Source: an uncultured Lachnospiraceae bacterium (GTDB lineage: Bacteria > Bacillota > Clostridia > Lachnospirales > Lachnospiraceae). Taken from it: a DNA stretch of 53,688 nucleotides. The stretch is taken from positions 1 through 53,688 of the forward strand of contig CAJUCC010000018.1 of the NCBI GenBank assembly GCA_910585205.1. The letters run 5' to 3'. Positions 24,297 to 31,978 of this stretch are shown one piece after another. The stretch's first letter is position 1. Each line of letters opens with the position of its first letter. Under the pieces are notes generated by a model. It saw only the letters and a program-made list of their open reading frames with translations. It made no database searches and was not told the origin of the DNA. The position numbers were made by a program, and so were the translations under genes.

Positions 24297-24626
24297 CTAC
24301 ACCTCCTTAAACTTCACTCTCAGATATTTTTTACCATATTGCTGCTCTACCTGTTTCAGTCCCAGAACCATGGAATCCAGCAAAAGGACGGTTTCCTTCT
24401 CCGGCTGCTCTTTGAGTTCCAGATCAATACTGCCGTTTTCCGCATCCTGTTCACAGGAAAATGCCTGTCTGCTGAATGTCTCAATCGAATTCACGGCGTT
24501 AATCACCAGTACGGAAACGGCGGCACATACAATATCGCTGCCGCGCTCCGCAAAACCGGCATGTCCCTCACATCGAAATCCTTTATATGTCCCGTCCGCG
24601 GACTGAAATATGGTTATCGTCGTCAT
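24297..24626 (-). CDS. prp: Ribosomal-processing cysteine protease Prp
   Basis: Prp removes the N-terminal extension of L27 in Firmicutes. The 109-residue protein carries the catalytic histidine in GHAGFAERGSDIVCAAVS (His about residue 22, Cys about residue 34), the family's diagnostic stretch. It lies between rplU and rpmA, spaced by 20 and 4 bases, and its substrate L27 is encoded immediately downstream. Confidence 0.93.
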   Translation of the reverse strand: MTTITIFQSADGTYKGFRCEGHAGFAERGSDIVCAAVSVLVINAVNSIETFSRQAFSCEQDAENGSIDLELKEQPEKETVLLLDSMVLGLKQVEQQYGKKYLRVKFKEV

Positions 24627-24646
24627 ATACCTGCCTGACTACCGCA

Positions 24647-24952
24647 TTATGCATTGATCTTGTCAATCTTAACCTGAGTGTATGCTTGTCTGTGGCCGTT
24701 TTTCTTGTGATAGCCGGTTTTTCTCTTGTATTTGTATACAATGACTTTTTTGCCTTTTCCCTGCTTCATAACGGTAGCCGTTACGGAAGCGGAAGCAGCG
24801 TCGGAACCGACTTTCAGATCATCTCCGCTGACAGCGAGAACCTGATCGAATGTAACGGTAGCGCCGTCTTCAGCGTCGATCTTCTCCACTCTGATTACAT
24901 CGCCTTCCGATACTTTGTACTGTTTTCCGCCAGTTGCAATAATTGCGTACAT
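24647..24952 (-). CDS. rplU: 50S ribosomal protein L21
   Basis: L21 is a 23S rRNA-binding protein of the large subunit. The 101-residue product from the ATG at 24952 starts MYAIIATGGKQYKV, the standard N-terminus, and has the C-terminal KYKRKTGYHKKNGHRQAYT motif. The open frame extends 18 codons upstream, but GGGAGG (24962-24967) precedes 24952 and the upstream part overlaps the leader RNA. It is the first gene of the rplU-prp-rpmA unit. Confidence 0.97.
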   Translation of the reverse strand: MYAIIATGGKQYKVSEGDVIRVEKIDAEDGATVTFDQVLAVSGDDLKVGSDAASASVTATVMKQGKGKKVIVYKYKRKTGYHKKNGHRQAYTQVKIDKINA

Positions 24953-25031
24953 AGGACACCTCCCATTCACTTTACTCGCTAACTTCGGTGATGCCATATC
25001 TGACACACTTAAACCTCGTTATGCGGCATAC
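24953..25031 (-). ncRNA. Candidate L21 leader (autoregulatory 5' UTR)
   Basis: The roughly 79-nucleotide leader of rplU in Firmicutes commonly folds into an L21-binding structure that controls translation. Here the minus-strand leader contains the pairing TGCC...GGCA flanking the GAGGTTTAAGTG stretch, and sequence close to the coding start is compact. I call it from position and the visible pairings; the full covariation pattern cannot be tested by eye. Confidence 0.45.
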
Positions 25032-25037
25032 TCATAG

Positions 25038-25066
25038 AGAATAGCATATACTGTATACTCTGTCAA
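25038..25066 (-). promoter_or_regulatory. rplU promoter
   Basis: On the minus strand, TTGACA (25066-25061), 17 bases and TATTCT (25043-25038) form a strong sigma-A-type promoter in the short gap after the Nudix gene, feeding the L21 leader and rplU-prp-rpmA. Confidence 0.8.
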
Positions 25067-25071
25067 GTATT

Positions 25072-25623
25072 TCAGAACCCCTGTACGAAAAAATATGCGA
25101 TAATCTGCGAGCGTGAGCTGAATTCCTCGATTTCCAGCAGCTTCGCAACTTCTTCTCTCGTATAAAACTGTGCCTGTATCTTCTCGTTGTCCGATGTATG
25201 ATCCGAAAAATCTCCCTCTGCATCGACAATGGCGATATACGTCTTTGTATCGGAAATGCCGACCGCCGCATAGGAAGGCGGCAGAATTGTCCTGATTCGG
25301 CTGACAGTAAGCCCTGTCTCTTCATATAATTCCCGACGGATACAGTCCTCAACCGTCTCCCCGTCTTCGATCATGCCCGCACAGAGATTAAAAATCGTCC
25401 GGTTGACACTCATGCGGAATTCCCGCAGGAGCAGAAGCTTTCCGTCGTGAAATGCCACAATGGAAATGCCGCTCGGCTGTCTGCCGAGATCATCCGCATC
25501 ATGCAGCTCCTTTCTGCTGACAATCTCATATTTTTTTTCTCTGCCTGCCTTGTTCAGATACGTAAGCTCATAGTTTTTCAGATACTTTCCGTCTTTCACC
25601 TTTTCCATCTTTAAGAATTTCAT
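25072..25623 (-). CDS. Nudix hydrolase, ADP-ribose pyrophosphatase-like
   Basis: Nudix enzymes hydrolyse nucleoside diphosphates linked to another moiety. The 183-residue product has a complete Nudix box with Gly83, Glu89 and the REL-x-EE-x-G core at 97-104 (RELYEETG). An ADP-ribose pyrophosphatase-type N-terminal half (EIVSRKELHDADDLG; LLLREFRMSVNRTIFNLCAG) precedes it. The substrate is likely ADP-ribose, by similarity to NudF. It lies 25 bases after the RNase E/G gene and is probably co-transcribed with it. Confidence 0.9.
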   Translation of the reverse strand: MKFLKMEKVKDGKYLKNYELTYLNKAGREKKYEIVSRKELHDADDLGRQPSGISIVAFHDGKLLLLREFRMSVNRTIFNLCAGMIEDGETVEDCIRRELYEETGLTVSRIRTILPPSYAAVGISDTKTYIAIVDAEGDFSDHTSDNEKIQAQFYTREEVAKLLEIEEFSSRSQIIAYFFVQGF

Positions 25624-25648
25624 TGTCGTCCCCTTTATCGGTTCTGCC

Positions 25649-26875
25649 TTATTGTAACTGTTCCCATAACGGCTTTTTCTCTTTTTTCCGCGTGACTTCC
25701 ACCAGCCCGAGCGGTGTCATATCCACCACGGAGGCCCGCATCGGATCATCCGCCAGAACATCCCGCAGAGCGTCCATCAGCGCATGATTTCTGCTTTTTT
25801 CCTTCATATTAATAAAATCAATAATAATGATGCCGGAGAGATTCCGCAGCAAAAGCTGATGCCCGATTTCCTGCGCCGCTTCCATATTAATTTGAAAAAA
25901 AGATTCCTCTCTGCTCTTGTTTCCCGTGTATTTCCCGGAATTGACATCGATGCACGTCAGCGCCTCCGTCCGGTCTATCACCAGATAGCCGCCGGACTTC
26001 AGCCATACTTTGCGCTCCAGCGCTTCCTGCAGTCTGGCTTCCACGCTGTACAGACTGCGCAGGGACAAAAGATGATCCTCATAAAAGACAAGCTTTTGCA
26101 GATCCGCCGGCTGATACGCGGTAAGCCATGCCTTCACTTCCTCCCAGATCAAACGTTCATCCGTCAGAATTTTCTCATAACACGCCGCATCATAGTCCTG
26201 CAAGCTTTTCAGGTATGCCGGCGGCGTCTTGCGCAGCAGGCTGAAGCATGTGCGGAAATGCGCTTTGCTCAGCAGCGTATCCGCTTCTTCCAGCAGACGC
26301 TGCAGCTCACTTTCGAGTGACGAAAAATCAACCGGCTCCCTGCAGTTTGTCCGAAACACCAGGCCATACGATGTGCCGATCCGTGAAAAAGCCGGGGCTG
26401 CCTGTAGCCATGCCTTCAGACGGTCTTTTTCTTTCTGCGTCAGTCTGGAGGAATATCCGATCTGCAGTCTGCCTGTCGTCAGCACAAAATATTTCCCTGC
26501 AAAAGACAGATTGGTGCTCGCCCCCGCCTCTTTTGTCTTCTGACTCTCCGAGACAATCTGCACGACAATCTCATCACCCGCCAGAATCCTGCCGTCATAC
26601 CGCCGGTTTGTCACAATCGGTGTTTTACAGTCCTTCAAAGACAGAAAGCAGAGTTTACCGGGGGTAAATTCCACAAAGGCAGCATTGATATTGGTTTTTA
26701 CGTTTTTTACCTTACCAATATAGATATGATCCAGCACTTCCGCATCGGCGCGGCAGGCATCGGCACGCAGCAGCCGGTTTCCCGAATACAGAAGGCTTAC
26801 TATCTTATCATCCCGTTTTATCAGCAAAACACGCCCCTGCCTGCCGTTATCCGCCGGCTTTTTCTCCTCCGCCAT
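25649..26875 (-). CDS. rng: Ribonuclease E/G family protein (short form)
   Basis: RNase E/G enzymes make single-strand endonucleolytic cuts in rRNA and mRNA. The 408-residue protein has an S1-like domain (about residues 45-115, with the IGKVKNVKTNINAAFVEF segment) and the DNase I-like catalytic core with metal-binding Asp310 (CIDVNSGK) and Asp353 (IIDFINM). It ends at VTRKKEKKPLWEQ, just where E. coli RNase G continues into the CPxCxG zinc link, so the zinc link and C-terminal region are absent. It starts on the last base of the upstream stop codon (TGATG), so it is coupled to the DUF2344 gene. Confidence 0.93.
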   Translation of the reverse strand: MAEEKKPADNGRQGRVLLIKRDDKIVSLLYSGNRLLRADACRADAEVLDHIYIGKVKNVKTNINAAFVEFTPGKLCFLSLKDCKTPIVTNRRYDGRILAGDEIVVQIVSESQKTKEAGASTNLSFAGKYFVLTTGRLQIGYSSRLTQKEKDRLKAWLQAAPAFSRIGTSYGLVFRTNCREPVDFSSLESELQRLLEEADTLLSKAHFRTCFSLLRKTPPAYLKSLQDYDAACYEKILTDERLIWEEVKAWLTAYQPADLQKLVFYEDHLLSLRSLYSVEARLQEALERKVWLKSGGYLVIDRTEALTCIDVNSGKYTGNKSREESFFQINMEAAQEIGHQLLLRNLSGIIIIDFINMKEKSRNHALMDALRDVLADDPMRASVVDMTPLGLVEVTRKKEKKPLWEQLQ

Positions 26876-27576
26876 CAGAAATCCTCCCCCGCATCGCGCA
26901 GAGGCGCCAGCTTTTTATGGCCGTCTGTCCCCATATCCAGATACGTCTCCGTCCGGGTGATCTCCAGTGCAAACGGCGGCAGCGTTTCGCCGTGTTCCCG
27001 ATACAGGGCTTCCATCACCATGGCCGGCTTGATATTGCCGGCGCTGCCGGCATCCACCAGCATAAAAACCGCATCCCCTTCCATGTACAATTTATAAATG
27101 GCCGGTTTCAGATCAAGCTCTGTTTCTTTCTTTTTAGTCTGTTTGGTAAAGGGAATGGACGGCCGGGCAAGAAACTGCTCCAACGCCTCCTGCGTCACAA
27201 ATCCGGGGCGCATATCCGCCCGCAGCCGCACCAGATACCCGGCCGCAGCCACACTCGCCATAGCATTTTTGGTGTGTTCCGGCAATGCCCTGACAGATAA
27301 AATCCGTACGCCCTCCGCCATAACGCCATTGAGCGACGTCATCATGGCTTGCGCCCCGTTGTGAGAATGCACCTCAATGTCCATATATTCACCGTCGCTT
27401 TCCATTCCCACACCGAGCGGTGCGGCAAAGGACATGATCTGATGCGGACTGTATCCGCCCGTATAGGCTATATCAATCCCGGCGCGGCGGATGGCTTTCT
27501 GGAAATAACGCATCATATCCAGATGTCCGATAAATTTCATAACACCGTGTTTGGAAAACTGTACTCTGACTTTCAT
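26875..27576 (-). CDS. TIGR03936/DUF2344 radical SAM-associated protein
   Basis: The 233-residue protein matches the DUF2344 family, found next to or fused with radical SAM proteins of the TIGR03960 type. It has the typical start VRVQFSKHGVMKFIGHLDMMRYFQKAIRR, followed by YTGGYSPHQIMSFAAPLGVG, which may bind nucleic acid or substrate. It overlaps the upstream radical SAM gene by 4 bases and touches the RNase gene. Its biochemical role is not known; the fixed context (radical SAM, RNase E/G, L21-Obg) suggests RNA or ribosome modification, which is inference. Confidence 0.88.
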   Translation of the reverse strand: MKVRVQFSKHGVMKFIGHLDMMRYFQKAIRRAGIDIAYTGGYSPHQIMSFAAPLGVGMESDGEYMDIEVHSHNGAQAMMTSLNGVMAEGVRILSVRALPEHTKNAMASVAAAGYLVRLRADMRPGFVTQEALEQFLARPSIPFTKQTKKKETELDLKPAIYKLYMEGDAVFMLVDAGSAGNIKPAMVMEALYREHGETLPPFALEITRTETYLDMGTDGHKKLAPLRDAGEDF

Positions 27577-29477
27577 ATCTGCCCTCCCTGACGCGATAAC
27601 GCTTCCTGCTGCGCCCGCGGTTCGATACAGACACCGCCGCCGAAACGGGCGGCTCCGCAGCCCTGACAGCTTATCCGGCAGTTGGGAGAAACCTCACCCC
27701 GGCCGGCTTTTTCCCATTCCCGCCAGAGAAATGACCGGTCTACGCCGCAGTCGATAAAATCCCACGGTAAGATTTCCTGTTCGCTCCTCGGTCTGGTCGT
27801 ATAGAATGATATATCCAGGCCGCATTCCCGAAAACAGTCCAGCCATATATCATTTTTATAATATTCTCCCCAGGCATCAAAAAAGCATCCCCTCTGATAA
27901 GCCTTCAAAATCACCTGTCCGATCCGCCTGTCGCCTCTTGCCAGAACGCCTTCCAATACACTGGCATCGGCTTCATGCCAGTTATATTTGATACTCTTTT
28001 GATTCAACTGCCGTGAAATGGCGTTTCTTGTCATATATGCCCTGTCCAGAAATTCCTCTTTCGTGCACTGCGGCGCCCACTGAAAGGGCGTAAACGGCTT
28101 TGGCACAAAAAAAGAGGTACTGGTAACGATCTGACATTTACCGGAACGTTTTTCTTTCGGAACCGTATCGTAATAAACCGCCGCTATTTTATTCGAAAGG
28201 ACTGCGATCTCCTCGATGTCTTCGGGTGTCTCGCCGGGCAGTCCAAGCATAAAATACAGTTTTACCCGGCTCCATCCGCCGGCGAAAGCCTCCTGCGCCC
28301 CTCTTAAAATCACTTCTTCGGTCAATCCTTTATTGATGGCGTCACGCAGCCGCTGACTGCCCGCTTCCGGCGCAAAAGTGAGACTGCTCTTTCTCACATC
28401 TTGTACCTTTTGCATCACGTCCAGCGAAAAGGCGTCAATCCGCAGAGACGGCAGAGAGATATTGATTTTTTCTTTTCCGCACACGTCGATCAGAAAATTC
28501 ACCAGCGATTCCAGCCCCGTATAGTCGCTGGAACTCAGGGAACTGAGTGAGATTTCCTCATGCCCCGTGTTTTTCAGCATGGTTACGGCATACTGCTTCA
28601 GCCTGTCCACGTCCCGCTCCCTGACCGGACGATAGATCTGTCCTGCCTGGCAAAACCGGCAGCCCCGGATACACCCCCGCATAATCTCCAGCACAACCCT
28701 GTCCTGCGTTATTTTGATAAACGGGACAACGGGCTTTTCCGGGTAGGGGACATCCGTCATATCCGTTACAAGCTCTTTTCGGATAACCGCCGGAATACCG
28801 GCTTCCGACGGCGCAAATGAGGCGATCGTTCCGTCGGAGTGATAGCGGGTTTCATAAAAAGCCGGCGCATAGATGCCCGGCAGCTTTGCCGCCTGCCGCA
28901 GAAACGTCCGCCTGTCGCCGCCCTTTTCCCGGTTTTCCCGATACAGATCCAGAAGGCGGCGGTACTGTGTCTCGCCTTCTCCGATATAAAACAAATCAAA
29001 AAAGTCGGCAATCGGTTCCGGATTATAGGCACAGGGACCGCCGCCGATCACAATGGGGTCTTCTTCCGAACGTTCGCCGGCCAACAGCGGAATCCCTGCC
29101 AGATCCAGAATCTGTAGAATATTCGTGTAACACATTTCATATTGTATGGTAATCCCGAGAAAATCAAACAGTTTCACCGGATCCTGTGATTCCAGCGCAA
29201 ACAGCGGAATCCGCTCCCGGCGCATTACGGCGTCCAGATCGACCCACGGCGAATAGACCCGCTCGCACCAGACATCCTCGTAACGATTCAACATATCATA
29301 CAAAATCTGGATGCCCAGATGCGACATGCCGATCTCATAGACATCCGGGAAGCACATCGCAAACCGGATCTGCACACGGCGGGGATCCTTTTTTACACTG
29401 TTGATCTCATTTCCAATATATCTGGCAGGCTTTTCCACCTGCAGCAATATCTCATCCCGTAAAGCAAGTTTATTCAT
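27573..29477 (-). CDS. TIGR03960-type B12-binding-like radical SAM protein
   Basis: The 634-residue protein has an N-terminal Rossmann/B12-binding-like region (about residues 35-250, with GGGPCAYNPEP) and a radical SAM domain with the 4Fe-4S motif Cys269, Cys273, Cys276 (GCIRGCRFCQ). The C-terminus carries further cysteines (CRISCQGCG). Members of TIGR03960 occur together with DUF2344 proteins and have no assigned reaction. It probably heads the transcript with DUF2344, rng and the Nudix gene. AAAGGAAAAGGG on the minus strand precedes the ATG. Confidence 0.9.
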   Translation of the reverse strand: MNKLALRDEILLQVEKPARYIGNEINSVKKDPRRVQIRFAMCFPDVYEIGMSHLGIQILYDMLNRYEDVWCERVYSPWVDLDAVMRRERIPLFALESQDPVKLFDFLGITIQYEMCYTNILQILDLAGIPLLAGERSEEDPIVIGGGPCAYNPEPIADFFDLFYIGEGETQYRRLLDLYRENREKGGDRRTFLRQAAKLPGIYAPAFYETRYHSDGTIASFAPSEAGIPAVIRKELVTDMTDVPYPEKPVVPFIKITQDRVVLEIMRGCIRGCRFCQAGQIYRPVRERDVDRLKQYAVTMLKNTGHEEISLSSLSSSDYTGLESLVNFLIDVCGKEKINISLPSLRIDAFSLDVMQKVQDVRKSSLTFAPEAGSQRLRDAINKGLTEEVILRGAQEAFAGGWSRVKLYFMLGLPGETPEDIEEIAVLSNKIAAVYYDTVPKEKRSGKCQIVTSTSFFVPKPFTPFQWAPQCTKEEFLDRAYMTRNAISRQLNQKSIKYNWHEADASVLEGVLARGDRRIGQVILKAYQRGCFFDAWGEYYKNDIWLDCFRECGLDISFYTTRPRSEQEILPWDFIDCGVDRSFLWREWEKAGRGEVSPNCRISCQGCGAARFGGGVCIEPRAQQEALSRQGGQI

Positions 29478-29504
29478 ATAGACCCTTTTCCTTTATTTTT
29501 ACAT

Positions 29505-29542
29505 ACAAAAGCTCCCGCAGACATATAAAAGTCTGCGGAAGC
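29505..29542 (-). terminator. Terminator after the 29555 gene
   Basis: On the minus strand, GCTTCCGCAGAC and GTCTGCGGGAGC (plus 29531-29542 and 29511-29522) pair over 12 positions with one G-U pair. A short TTTTG tail follows. It separates the small membrane protein from the radical SAM operon. Confidence 0.8.
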
Positions 29543-29554
29543 CGACACAGCCGG

Positions 29555-29932
29555 CTACTGCTGTGTATCCGCTTCATGTAAAGTATACGGTATCTCTCCT
29601 ATAAAATCAAATAAAATCGGGGAATAATCCTCGGCAACCGCTTCCTGTATCTGATCGGTGCGGAGCCCCAAAATCGTCTCATTGCGGGAAGCGATCACAT
29701 AAAAGACCAGAAAGAGAAAAAGCGCAATCACCGCCCGGAAGCGAAACGTAGAAACCGGCGCCTCTCCTTCCGGGAAATATTCCGCGCCGTCTTCCGGCAG
29801 CGCTCCGTATGACAGACTTTTTCCGTACAGGATCGCTTCCCGGCCCCGGATCATACTCTGGTTGTTTTGATGTTCCTGTCGGATTCTGTGAATCAACTGT
29901 AATTTCTTTTCGGTGGAAATGGAAGATGCCAT
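29555..29932 (-). CDS. Small single-pass membrane protein of unknown function
   Basis: I do not recognise this 125-residue protein. It has a charged N-terminal region with heptad-like spacing (residues 1-40), a single membrane segment at about 66-82 (AVIALFLFLVFYVIAS), and a C-terminal acidic part that is probably extracytoplasmic. The N-terminus has no signal peptide, so it is a type II-like membrane protein. GGAG in GGAGAGCGGAGACG on the minus strand supports the ATG. It is flanked by the GH25 gene upstream and a strong terminator downstream, so it is likely expressed alone. Confidence 0.65.
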   Translation of the reverse strand: MASSISTEKKLQLIHRIRQEHQNNQSMIRGREAILYGKSLSYGALPEDGAEYFPEGEAPVSTFRFRAVIALFLFLVFYVIASRNETILGLRTDQIQEAVAEDYSPILFDFIGEIPYTLHEADTQQ

Positions 29933-30047
29933 AACGTCTCCGCTCTCCGGGATATTGGGTTTGTATCTATTTTATGGCAGAAAGGCCGGGATTATGAAAG
30001 CGGAATGACAGGAAAGCGGAATTTTTCGCATTCCCGTCCAACCGTCA

Positions 30048-30081
30048 AAAGAGCGGTACCGCTCTTTCGCCGTACCGCTCT
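30048..30081 (-). terminator. Terminator downstream of the GH25 gene with alternative pairing
   Basis: AAAGAGCGGTACCGCTCTTT (30048-30067) is a perfect 20-base palindrome, and a second copy of GTACCGCTCT is at 30072-30081. On the minus strand the 3' arm ends in TTTT and can pair with either of two upstream arms, giving two mutually exclusive hairpins 46-80 bases after the stop codon. Confidence 0.65.
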
Positions 30082-30126
30082 CTCATTTCCGATATTTCCT
30101 GTCCGATATTTCTTATTCGGTTTCCT

Positions 30127-31869
30127 TTAAGCCGCCGGAACTGCTTCCGGTGCCACCGCCGCCGGATCGACAGCCGGATCGATTACCGGAACAATCGCCA
30201 TCGCGCCGATGCCGTTTCCGTCAAACTGATAGGGAACGCCGTCAATGGTAAGCGCCACATTGACCGCCATGCTGCCGTCCTGCTGGAAGTAGTATAACAC
30301 GCCTCCCACATTCTGCCATCCGGTCTGCATTGTGCCGTCCATGCCGACAAAGAAGGTTGCCCCGTTTGTCGTAACAAGGGTGTTCACGCTCATAGCGCCG
30401 GTTGTCTCGTCAAAGTGATACCGCTTGCCGTTTACATCCTGCCAGCCGGTTGTCGCCGCGCCGTTCGGCGCCAGGAAGTACTGGTTCGTGCCGTCGCTGA
30501 TAAGACCCGTCTGCATAATGCCCGTTGCAGGATCGAAGTAGAACTTCTGACCGTTCATCGTCTGCCATCCGGTCTGCATCACGCCTTCACCGTTAAAATA
30601 ATAATACTGACCGTCGATCGGCAGGAAGCCGGTCTGCATTGCACCGTCGGGCGCAAAGTAATAATTTGCTCCGTTGATGTTCTTAAAGCCTCTGACCATC
30701 GAACCGTCCACATCCACATAGAATTTCACGCCGTTTGTCGTGATAAAGGCTGACTTCGAGAGAAGTCCCTTTGCCTCGTCAAAGTGGTATGTCTTCTGAT
30801 CCGCCAGTGTCTGCCAGCCGGTAGCCATCGCACCCGTCTCGGCAAAATAATAGGTGCCTTCCGGTGCGTTGTACCATCCAAACTGCATCACACCCTCAGG
30901 ACTGAGCAGATACCGCAGTCCGGCAATGGTCTGCCATCCGGTCTGCATAATACCGTCTGGCGCAAAGTAGTAAGTGCTGTCTCCGACCTTTGTGATGCCG
31001 ACAGCCATCGGGCCTTCCGGCGCAAAATACCGTTTTGTGCCGTTGTTGTCCAGATCCTGCCAGCCTGTCACCATACGCCCCATGGCATCCGTATACCACA
31101 TGGCATTGGCATAATTAATCCAGCCCACTTTCATATGCCAGTTTTCATAGAAATAGTTAAAGCCTTTCCGGTTGATCCAGCCGGTCTGAATGATTTCCTG
31201 CGTATAGTCTTTGTACAGGTAATCAATGTCAACTCTGCCGTTGATGCCGGCAATCGCACCATTGCTGGTCGCCTGCCATACCGCAAAAGGAAGCGGATAA
31301 TCGCAGGCATCTGCGTACTGGGCCACCCACTGATCGTAAACCGTGTGCCCGAGTCTGTTCAGATACCAGTTCTTGCTCGCATACACCATCGGATAATACC
31401 CGGCATTCTCAATAACCGTACAGAAAGCCGTAACAATCTCCTGCTGCTGCTGCGGTGTCAGCGGCTTGTGCACCGTATCTTCGATGTCAAACGCCACCGG
31501 GAACGAAACCGGCATATTCTGCATCGCATTCACCGCAAACGTTGCCTCCGCCACCGCGGCTTCGACCGTTGTGGCATAGGAATAGACGTAAGCGCCGGTC
31601 CGCAGTCCCGCCGCAGACGCGCCGAGCATATTCGGAACAAAGGTGGGGTCAAGCCCCGACTTGCTTGTCCCAAGCCGGATAAACGCAAAGGTGTATCCCT
31701 GCGACGCCACGGTAGGCCAGTCGATGGCGCCCTGATACTTGGATACGTCAAGACCTTTCGCAATGGCCTGTGCCGGTGTAATCGCCGCTTCGGACGTGAC
31801 AGCCGGAATATTGGAAAGGACCGCCGCCGCGCATAACACGGCAGCTATCTTTTTCAGATATTTCTTCAT
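30127..31869 (-). CDS. Secreted GH25 lysozyme with long cell-wall-binding repeat domain
   Basis: This is an N-acetylmuramidase-type glycoside hydrolase family 25 enzyme. The 580-residue protein has a signal peptide (residues 1-28), the GH25 catalytic domain (about 38-235, with GLDVSKYQG Asp41 and FDIED Asp128/Glu130), and about fourteen tandem 20-25-residue repeats of the type TGWQ-xxx-YYF-xxx-G-x-M from residue 245 to 555, as in choline-binding and glucan-binding proteins. The C-terminus is Pro/Ala rich. I use the ATG at 31869 (MKKYLKKIAA), although GGAGG is 12 bases away. It probably remodels the cell's own wall or lyses competitors. Confidence 0.92.
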   Translation of the reverse strand: MKKYLKKIAAVLCAAAVLSNIPAVTSEAAITPAQAIAKGLDVSKYQGAIDWPTVASQGYTFAFIRLGTSKSGLDPTFVPNMLGASAAGLRTGAYVYSYATTVEAAVAEATFAVNAMQNMPVSFPVAFDIEDTVHKPLTPQQQQEIVTAFCTVIENAGYYPMVYASKNWYLNRLGHTVYDQWVAQYADACDYPLPFAVWQATSNGAIAGINGRVDIDYLYKDYTQEIIQTGWINRKGFNYFYENWHMKVGWINYANAMWYTDAMGRMVTGWQDLDNNGTKRYFAPEGPMAVGITKVGDSTYYFAPDGIMQTGWQTIAGLRYLLSPEGVMQFGWYNAPEGTYYFAETGAMATGWQTLADQKTYHFDEAKGLLSKSAFITTNGVKFYVDVDGSMVRGFKNINGANYYFAPDGAMQTGFLPIDGQYYYFNGEGVMQTGWQTMNGQKFYFDPATGIMQTGLISDGTNQYFLAPNGAATTGWQDVNGKRYHFDETTGAMSVNTLVTTNGATFFVGMDGTMQTGWQNVGGVLYYFQQDGSMAVNVALTIDGVPYQFDGNGIGAMAIVPVIDPAVDPAAVAPEAVPAA

Positions 31870-31978
31870 ATGTATCTCATGCCTCCTCTTTGTAATGTAA
31901 TTAGTATAATATAAAATTTGAAATAATTCTATAAGAAATTTGTAAAAATTTCGTAACATTTTTTACCAGCCCGGTCCG

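Noticed and set aside
30784..31836. 350-codon frame antisense to the GH25 gene
   Set aside because: It is a shadow of a repeat-rich coding region; the GH25 catalytic residues and signal peptide settle the coding strand.
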